Assembly: GCA_029939385.1 (NCBI GenBank)
Contig: JAOZSZ010000022.1
Coordinates: 1-11,675, forward strand
From: Pontiella sp.
GTDB lineage: Bacteria; Verrucomicrobiota; Kiritimatiellia; Kiritimatiellales; Pontiellaceae
DNA length: 11,675 nt
Direction of reading: 5' to 3'
The notes under the pieces are model-generated. The model was not told the DNA's origin, did no database searches, and worked only from the letters and a program-made list of their open reading frames with translations. Positions 7,585 through 11,675 of this stretch are shown here, piece after piece (position 1 is the stretch's first letter; each line of letters starts with the position of its first letter). The position numbers and the translations under genes were made by a program.

Positions 7585-8907
7585 CTAAAAATCGTAGGCC
7601 AGACTGACAATAAGCTGATAGTCATCTTGCTCGGGGGTAATAATAACCCCTCCTCCGTTATCAATCGGCATTGGACTTTCGATATGGTCCCAAATGATCG
7701 AGACATCAAGATCAAGATCGCCGATTAGGTTGACCGAAATAGTGCCGAGCATGTGGTGGGTATAATGCCCATTGTCCTCGTTAAGCAGGCGCATGGAATA
7801 GTCAAATATGAAGTCAATATCACGGGTCAATTCATAATCCAACCGCGTGCCTGAGGTAAAGAAGGGCGACTCAGATGATGAGGATTCGCCAGGGAGCACC
7901 GATTCGAAACGTAGCTCCTGATAACCCAATCCCGTGTTAATGGTCCACTCCGTTCGCGGGGTGTGCATAAGATCATAACCCACTCCGCTGGAGGCGGAAT
8001 ACTGCCCTCCAATATTAAAAAATGGATCGCGATAGTATTCCACTTCCAGCGTCTTCCAGTAGAAGCGCGAGGTAAGGAACCAGTCGTAGTAGCCGGACAA
8101 ACGCTGGTTGTCGGCGGTGTCAACTTGCTGCACCACACCGGCGGAATCAACTTGCTTCACCATGCTATAGTTTGCGAGATAATCGGCATTGAAGCGGGTT
8201 CTCACAGTTCGCCGCTTGAGATTCGCCATAATAGTGACGTCGAGCGTTTCTGTGTTTCCTCCACGAGCATTGACTCCAACCGACGCCATGCCCGACCAAT
8301 AATCCAGCTCGTGTTGCTGTCCGCTCGCAATGGAGATCACCCGCTCGCGCGGAATACTCACCTCATGCTCACTCCGGAGTAATTTAATTTGATCGCCCTT
8401 AATCACCAGCATCCCGCGCAGGATAGAGGCATCTCGTCCGCCGCCCTCTCCCTCAAGGAAGATGGACTTCATCGCTCGGGTTCGCAATTGCTGGACGTCA
8501 TCGAAATCAAACTTCTGTAACCCCATCTCATCGCTATCAAACTCCAGCGTAAAATCATACATCACCTTGAAGTTGCCCTTAAGCCATTCGCCCGATGTGA
8601 GTTGCAACCAATCAAATTCGCTATCGATCGGCGGCGCGAAGGCCTCCCACGGGTCGATATCCACGGGGGACTCTTCCTTGCTTTTTTTGACTTCCGCCTT
8701 GCGAACAATCTCCGCCACCTCTACCGCTTCCGCGGTCTGGGTCTCTTTCGTAAGCACCTCATCTTCTTCAACCACCATCGACTCCACGGCCTCCACCACT
8801 TCGGCATTATTGGTCTGTGTTAAAGAGTCCACCACAACCACTCCATTCGTAGCCGCCGCAAAAGCCAAACTCGTGCTTAAAAATATAATAGCTAAAACCT
8901 TCATCAT
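7585..8907 (-). CDS. DUF481 (YdiY-like) outer-membrane beta-barrel protein
   Basis: The start at 8907 (MMKVLAIIF) is preferred because AGGA at 8918-8915 is then 7 nt away; the ATG at 8913 would leave only 1 nt. The 440-residue product has a signal peptide cut after 'AFA' (residue 17), then an acidic low-complexity linker rich in Val/Glu (about 30-80). A beta-rich part follows ('WLQLTSGEWLKGNF', about 100-115, and a second similar stretch to about 195). The barrel begins with 'YWSGMASVGVNARGGNTET' (203-221), a hallmark of DUF481, continues in alternating aromatic strands, and ends in 'SLAYDF' with the C-terminal aromatic typical of outer-membrane barrels. E. coli YdiY is described as salt-induced, but the function of the family is unsettled. 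It is co-transcribed with rlmH (stop overlaps its ribosome binding site) and hexokinase. Confidence 0.85.
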   Translation of the reverse strand: MMKVLAIIFLSTSLAFAAATNGVVVVDSLTQTNNAEVVEAVESMVVEEDEVLTKETQTAEAVEVAEIVRKAEVKKSKEESPVDIDPWEAFAPPIDSEFDWLQLTSGEWLKGNFKVMYDFTLEFDSDEMGLQKFDFDDVQQLRTRAMKSIFLEGEGGGRDASILRGMLVIKGDQIKLLRSEHEVSIPRERVISIASGQQHELDYWSGMASVGVNARGGNTETLDVTIMANLKRRTVRTRFNADYLANYSMVKQVDSAGVVQQVDTADNQRLSGYYDWFLTSRFYWKTLEVEYYRDPFFNIGGQYSASSGVGYDLMHTPRTEWTINTGLGYQELRFESVLPGESSSSESPFFTSGTRLDYELTRDIDFIFDYSMRLLNEDNGHYTHHMLGTISVNLIGDLDLDVSIIWDHIESPMPIDNGGGVIITPEQDDYQLIVSLAYDF

Positions 8908-8916
8908 CCTCATTTC

Positions 8917-9399
8917 CTATTCATTGTGGTATGGGTGCTTTTCGACCACGGTAAATGCTCGATAAAGCCCCTCCAACAAAACAATACGCGCAACGCCGCC
9001 CGCCATCACCAACGAGGAGAGCGACCAAACTGCATCCGCCCGCTCCCTCACCGAATCAGAAAGCCCTAGCGCCCCACCAATCACCACCACCATCCGCCGC
9101 TTTCCAGCAAGCGGGAACCCGCCTTGGCGCGAAGCCTTAATCAACTCCGCCATTTCCAATGTCTGAATCTTTTTTCCGCGCTCATCACAAGCCACCAGAT
9201 AATCGCCCACCTTCAACAGTTTAAAAATCCGCTCGGCCTCGGCCTGTTTGGTTTTCTCTGGGCTACGCGACGAAACCTTCTCGGTCTTATATTCCACCAC
9301 TTCAACACCAAACACGTTTAACCGTGCCACATATTCTTCCTGAGCGGCCGCCAGCACTTTGGGCTTAATTTTCCCCGGCAATAGAATATAAATTTTCAT
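8917..9399 (-). CDS. rlmH: 23S rRNA (pseudouridine1915-N3)-methyltransferase RlmH
   Basis: SPOUT-class methyltransferase that methylates pseudouridine 1915 in helix 69 of 23S rRNA, using SAM, on the assembled ribosome. The 160-residue length is normal. The knot region is clear: 'LVACDERGKKIQTLE' (68-82), the SAM loop 'VVVIGGALGLSDSVRERAD' (104-122), 'LYRAFTVVEKHPYHNE' (145-160) with the family's C-terminal 'PYH'. Two family features differ: the usual 'T.PH...R' is 'VMAGGVAR' (131-138), losing the His, and the usual 'EQ.YRA' is 'EGLYRA' (Gly144). No good Shine-Dalgarno precedes the ATG (the upstream strand reads CCCCCGCTT), and I found no convincing promoter for this operon. It is the first gene of the operon, and its stop codon TAG at 8919-8917 overlaps the next ribosome binding site. 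Confidence 0.92.
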   Translation of the reverse strand: MKIYILLPGKIKPKVLAAAQEEYVARLNVFGVEVVEYKTEKVSSRSPEKTKQAEAERIFKLLKVGDYLVACDERGKKIQTLEMAELIKASRQGGFPLAGKRRMVVVIGGALGLSDSVRERADAVWSLSSLVMAGGVARIVLLEGLYRAFTVVEKHPYHNE

Positions 9400-9431
9400 A
9401 AGCGGGGGATAATGACGTACCCCATCTCCGT

Positions 9432-9460
9432 TTTCCAGCTTTACTTCCCGCCCCTATATT
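9432..9460 (+). promoter_or_regulatory. Putative sigma70-type promoter of the thiSGH operon
   Basis: TTTCCA (9432-9437) and TATATT (9455-9460) are 17 nt apart, the ideal spacing. The -10 matches 5 of 6 consensus bases and the -35 matches 4 of 6. A start near 9467 would put the TPP aptamer at the very 5' end of the message, as expected for a riboswitch leader. Inferred from sequence only. Confidence 0.5.
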
Positions 9461-9474
9461 GGCACGTTCATTGG

Positions 9475-9565
9475 CAAGTCACCCGGGGTGCCTTTTCCTG
9501 AAGAAAAGTGCTGAGATTATACCCGTCGAACCTGATCCGGATCATGCCGGCGCAAGGGAGCGTTG
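9475..9565 (+). promoter_or_regulatory. TPP riboswitch (THI element)
   Basis: The conserved blocks of the thiamine pyrophosphate aptamer appear in order: CGGGGTGC (9484-9491), a P3 hairpin TTTTC-CTGAA-GAAAA (9493-9507), GCTGAGA (9510-9516), TACCCG (9520-9525), GAACCTGATCCGGATCATGCC (9527-9547, pyrimidine- and diphosphate-sensing side) and GCGCAAGGGAG (9550-9560). It is followed at once by an intrinsic terminator and the thiazole genes, so TPP binding probably switches transcription off. Boundaries are set by a weak P1 pairing (CAA 9475-9477 with TTG 9563-9565) and are good to a few bases. Confidence 0.95.
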
Positions 9566-9576
9566 AAGTTGTTTCC

Positions 9577-9609
9577 AAGCGCCCCTCAGATTCGGGGTGC
9601 TTTTTTATT
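9577..9609 (+). terminator. Riboswitch-controlled intrinsic terminator before thiS
   Basis: Arms AAGCGCCCC (9577-9585) and GGGGTGCTT (9594-9602) form a 9-bp stem with one G-U pair and an 8-nt loop, followed by a TTTTTT tract through 9606. It lies 11 nt after the aptamer and 39 nt before the thiS start, the classic layout of a transcription-terminating riboswitch expression platform. Its 3' arm repeats the aptamer's GGGGTGC. Confidence 0.88.
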
Positions 9610-9647
9610 ATAACCAAGGTCCAAGACCTCGGTTCGGGGAGAACAAA

Positions 9648-9848
9648 ATGAAACTAACCGTAAATGGCGAGCCACACGAACACCAAGGAAATGGAAGCAT
9701 CGATGCCCTACTCGAAGAGCTGGGTGCTCACAAGGAACACACCGCTCTTATGGTTAATGGAAACGTGATCTCTTCCAAAGAATGGAAGACCACAATACTC
9801 AATAAAAACGATGCCGTCGAAATGCTCGTCTTCGTCGGTGGAGGATAA
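9648..9848 (+). CDS. thiS: Sulfur carrier protein ThiS
   Basis: Small ubiquitin-fold protein (66 residues) that carries sulfur as a C-terminal thiocarboxylate and delivers it to ThiG for thiazole synthesis. It starts 'MKLTVNGE', has the family's acidic helix region ('[22 protein letters not shown]') and ends '[10 protein letters not shown]', the exposed glycine tail that is adenylated and thiolated; the family tail 'FVGGG' is also known from Bacillus. GGGGAG (9636-9641) is 6 nt before the ATG at 9648; the frame is open further upstream only into the terminator. The codons for the final glycines also serve as the Shine-Dalgarno of thiG, one base after the stop. The ThiF- or MoeB-like activating enzyme is not in the window. 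Confidence 0.95.
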   Translation: MKLTVNGEPHEHQGNGSIDALLEELGAHKEHTALMVNGNVISSKEWKTTILNKNDAVEMLVFVGGG

Positions 9849-9849
9849 A

Positions 9850-10650
9850 ATGAACGATATTCTTAAGGTTGGAAATCAAAAATTTAAATCACGCTTATTC
9901 CTTGGAACGGGGAAATTTTCTAGCACGAAGGCGATGATCGCCGCCGTGAAAGCCTCAGGCACCGAACTCGTAACCGTAGCACTCCGCCGCTTTAACCGCG
10001 CCCAGGCCGAAGACGATCTTTATGGCCCTCTCGCCGAGCTTTCCAATGTACAAATTATGCCCAACACCTCCGGCGCAATGAATGCAAAGGAAGCCATCCG
10101 CGCCGCACTACTAGGCCGCGAATTAAGCAAAAGCCCCATCGTAAAACTCGAGATTCATCCCAACCCACACCACCTATTGCCCGACCCCATCGAAACCTTT
10201 GAGGCCGCCATCGAACTGGTGAAACAGGACTTTATCGTCCTTCCTTATATTCCCGCTGACCCCGTTCTGGCCAAACGACTTGAAGATATTGGTTGCGCCG
10301 CCGTCATGCCCCTCGGCGCCGCCATTGGAACGGGAAAGGGTCTCGCCATGGCCGAAATGATTAAAATTATCATCCGCGATGCCAATATTCCCGTCGTCGT
10401 CGACGCCGGACTGCGCGCTCCCTCCGAAGCCGCCCACGCACTCGAAATGGGATCCGACGCCGTACTCGTTAACAGCGCCATCGCCGCCGCCGAAAACCCT
10501 ACCGCCATGGCCGCCGCCTTCAAGACCGGAACCGAAGCCGGACGCGCCGCCCACCTCGCCGGCCTCATGCCCACCTCCGAAATCGCCGTTGCCAGCTCTC
10601 CCCTAACCCACTTCCTCGCTCCAGCAGACGAAAAGGAACCTATCATCTAA
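9850..10650 (+). CDS. thiG: Thiazole synthase ThiG
   Basis: Forms the thiazole phosphate ring from 1-deoxy-D-xylulose 5-phosphate, dehydroglycine and ThiS thiocarboxylate; a TIM-barrel enzyme of the cytosol. The start at 9850 gives 266 residues, slightly above the usual 255-260. Marks are '[10 protein letters not shown]' (14-23), 'VTVALRR' (41-47), '[16 protein letters not shown]' (71-86), '[16 protein letters not shown]' (98-113) with Lys99 as the probable Schiff-base residue, '[20 protein letters not shown]' (130-149), '[12 protein letters not shown]' (151-162) and '[19 protein letters not shown]' (183-201). Two phosphate-loop motifs depart from the common forms 'G.PIGSG' and 'DAGIG.PS'. 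The ribosome binding site GGTGGAGG (9838-9844) lies within the end of thiS. The stop codon is inside a perfect palindrome that separates it from thiH. Confidence 0.95.
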   Translation: MNDILKVGNQKFKSRLFLGTGKFSSTKAMIAAVKASGTELVTVALRRFNRAQAEDDLYGPLAELSNVQIMPNTSGAMNAKEAIRAALLGRELSKSPIVKLEIHPNPHHLLPDPIETFEAAIELVKQDFIVLPYIPADPVLAKRLEDIGCAAVMPLGAAIGTGKGLAMAEMIKIIIRDANIPVVVDAGLRAPSEAAHALEMGSDAVLVNSAIAAAENPTAMAAAFKTGTEAGRAAHLAGLMPTSEIAVASSPLTHFLAPADEKEPII

Positions 10651-10674
10651 ACTGACGGCCGTCAGTTTAGATGA
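10643..10674. repeat. Perfect 32-bp palindrome between thiG and thiH
   Basis: TCATCTAAACTGACGG (10643-10658) is followed without a gap by its exact reverse complement (10659-10674), 16 bp per arm. It contains the last complete codon of thiG (ATC) and its TAA stop, and ends 12 nt before the thiH ATG. As RNA it would fold into a 14-bp stem with a GGCC loop; as DNA it is a large two-fold symmetric site. No T-tract follows, so it is not a standard terminator. It does not resemble the GTAG-headed repeats at 6183-6253. Confidence 0.9.
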
Positions 10675-10686
10675 CATATCAACACT

Positions 10687-11675
10687 ATGAACAATCTACT
10701 CCCAACCTGGCTTGACCCCACCCCTTGGCTTCCAAATACGGAAAGCGCGGACCAACGAGCCATTGAGTCAGCGATTCTTTCTGAAAACCCGACGGAACGG
10801 GAACTGGCTTTGATGCTTTCACCCGCTGCCAGTGAATTTATTGAGTTGATGGCCCAGCGGGCGCAGGCGATTACACGGCGACACTTTGGAAAAACGATCC
10901 AGCTCTATTCCCCGCTCTACCTCTCAAACTTTTGTAATGGAGGATGCCTCTACTGCGGCATCGCGGGGGATCGCAAAGCAACACGTTCGGTTCTCGATAA
11001 AGAACACTTGCGCCACGAGATGGAGGCCATTAAATCCATGCACCTAGAAGAGCTAGTATTGCTCACCGGAGAGCGAATGCCGGAGGCCGATCTCCCCTAT
11101 CTACGTGATTGCATTGCTATCGCAGCAGAACAGATCCATAACGTAAATATTGAAGTCTTTCCTATGTCGGAAGATGAATACCGAATGCTTTCCGATGCCG
11201 GTTGCACGGGCGTAACGCTCTATCAAGAAACCTACGACCAAACCGTCTATGAAAAAATGCACCGCTGGGGCGACAAGCGCGACTTTTTCAAAAGACTAGA
11301 CGCCCCTGATCGTGCCCTACGCGGCGGCATGCGCACCCTCGGCATCGGGGCTCTACTCGGCCTCGCCAATCCCAAATACGATCTGCTCTGCACCTATCGT
11401 CACGCCAAATATCTGCTTAAAAAATATTGGCAAGCCGGTCTCTCCATCTCCTTCCCGCGCATCCAACCCCAGCTCGGCGGCTTTCTTCCCGACCACCCCG
11501 TCGATGAAAAAATGCTCGCGCAATATATCTTTGCCCTGCGCATCGCGCTACCCGAAATCCCGCTCGTACTCTCCACCCGCGAACCCCAGCACATCCGCGA
11601 CGGCATGGCCGGGCTCGGTATTTCAAAAATGAGTGTCGCCAGCAAAACCACCGTCGGCGGCTATAGCAACGACGC
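10687..11675 (+). CDS. thiH: 2-iminoacetate synthase ThiH (radical SAM), 3' end cut by window
   Basis: Cleaves tyrosine to dehydroglycine (2-iminoacetate) and p-cresol using a 4Fe-4S cluster and SAM, giving the C-N unit that ThiG puts into thiazole. The 329 codons seen here run off the window edge without a stop; full-length ThiH is about 370-380 residues, so about 40-50 are missing. Marks are 'SPLYLSNFCNGGCLYCGI' with the CX3CX2C cluster ligands Cys83, Cys87 and Cys90, 'VLLTGE' (124-129), 'GVTLYQETYD', 'LGIGALLGL', 'SFPRIQP', 'LVLSTRE' and 'MSVASKTTVGGY'. Together these identify ThiH rather than BioB, HydG or NocL. The start at 10687 is the first in-frame ATG after the palindrome; no Shine-Dalgarno lies between palindrome and start. 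Third gene of the riboswitch-controlled operon. Confidence 0.93.
   Translation, partial: MNNLLPTWLDPTPWLPNTESADQRAIESAILSENPTERELALMLSPAASEFIELMAQRAQAITRRHFGKTIQLYSPLYLSNFCNGGCLYCGIAGDRKATRSVLDKEHLRHEMEAIKSMHLEELVLLTGERMPEADLPYLRDCIAIAAEQIHNVNIEVFPMSEDEYRMLSDAGCTGVTLYQETYDQTVYEKMHRWGDKRDFFKRLDAPDRALRGGMRTLGIGALLGLANPKYDLLCTYRHAKYLLKKYWQAGLSISFPRIQPQLGGFLPDHPVDEKMLAQYIFALRIALPEIPLVLSTREPQHIRDGMAGLGISKMSVASKTTVGGYSND

Noticed and set aside
8908..8913. DUF481 protein start at the ATG ending at 8913
   Set aside because: AGGA would be only 1 nt away; the ATG at 8907 gives normal spacing. The difference is two residues and does not change the call.
8462..8965. Plus-strand 167-codon Ser/Thr-rich frame opposite the DUF481 gene
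   Set aside because: Antisense shadow of the acidic linker and N-terminal part; no domain, no ribosome binding site.
9400..9480. Minus-strand promoter for rlmH, possibly sharing the 9455-9460 AT box
   Set aside because: TTGCCA on the minus strand is only 13 nt from TATAGG, and TGGAAA-17-CATTAT is weak; neither meets a reasonable standard.
10174..10646. Minus-strand glycine- and alanine-rich frames opposite thiG
   Set aside because: Produced by GC-rich third positions of thiG read backwards; no recognisable protein.

Overview
The window looks like a chromosomal housekeeping segment of roughly 50-55% GC from a Gram-negative bacterium, probably of the PVC superphylum (Kiritimatiellota, Verrucomicrobiota or Lentisphaerota type). 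Three things suggest this: an exported protein with an N-terminal SHD1-like domain ('RTW.D..GR.IEAE'), a DUF481-type outer-membrane barrel protein, and a type IIA topoisomerase A subunit with a short tail and the 'HPHGDASI' motif common in Bacteroidota/PVC-like enzymes. The phylum is an inference, not a proof.

Layout, left to right. (1) 2-3517, plus strand: the end of a topoisomerase B subunit (ParE/GyrB), its ATGA-overlapping A subunit (parC-like), and, 10 nt later, a secreted SHD1 + papain-fold cysteine peptidase-like protein. (2) 3518-5013: a 168-nt spacer with a small inverted repeat, then enolase (eno) with a strong ribosome binding site and a clear intrinsic terminator. (3) 5026-6281: a possible promoter, a small FtsB/DivIC-like division protein, and thiD (HMP-P kinase) overlapping it by 17 nt. 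The 3' end of thiD is made of REP-like palindromes with GTAG heads, translated in frame as an extra tail. (4) 6284-9399, minus strand: a tight operon transcribed right to left, rlmH, DUF481 outer-membrane protein, eukaryotic-type hexokinase. It converges on thiD with only 2 bp between the stop codons. (5) 9432-11675, plus strand: promoter, TPP riboswitch, intrinsic terminator, thiS, thiG, a perfect 32-bp palindrome, and thiH, which is cut by the window edge.

The genes form two themes. ThiS, ThiG and ThiH build the thiazole half of thiamine: ThiS carries sulfur, ThiH makes dehydroglycine from tyrosine, and ThiG closes the ring. They sit under a TPP-sensing leader. ThiD phosphorylates the pyrimidine half but lies outside that control, with the division gene. 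Hexokinase and enolase are glycolytic but lie in separate transcripts. No prophage, CRISPR array, transposase, tRNA or rRNA is seen. No defence or otherwise wholly new multi-gene system is apparent. The most unusual material is small-scale: the REP-like cluster fused to thiD, the thiG-thiH palindrome, the peptidase-like protein behind parC, and departures from family motifs in RlmH and ThiG.
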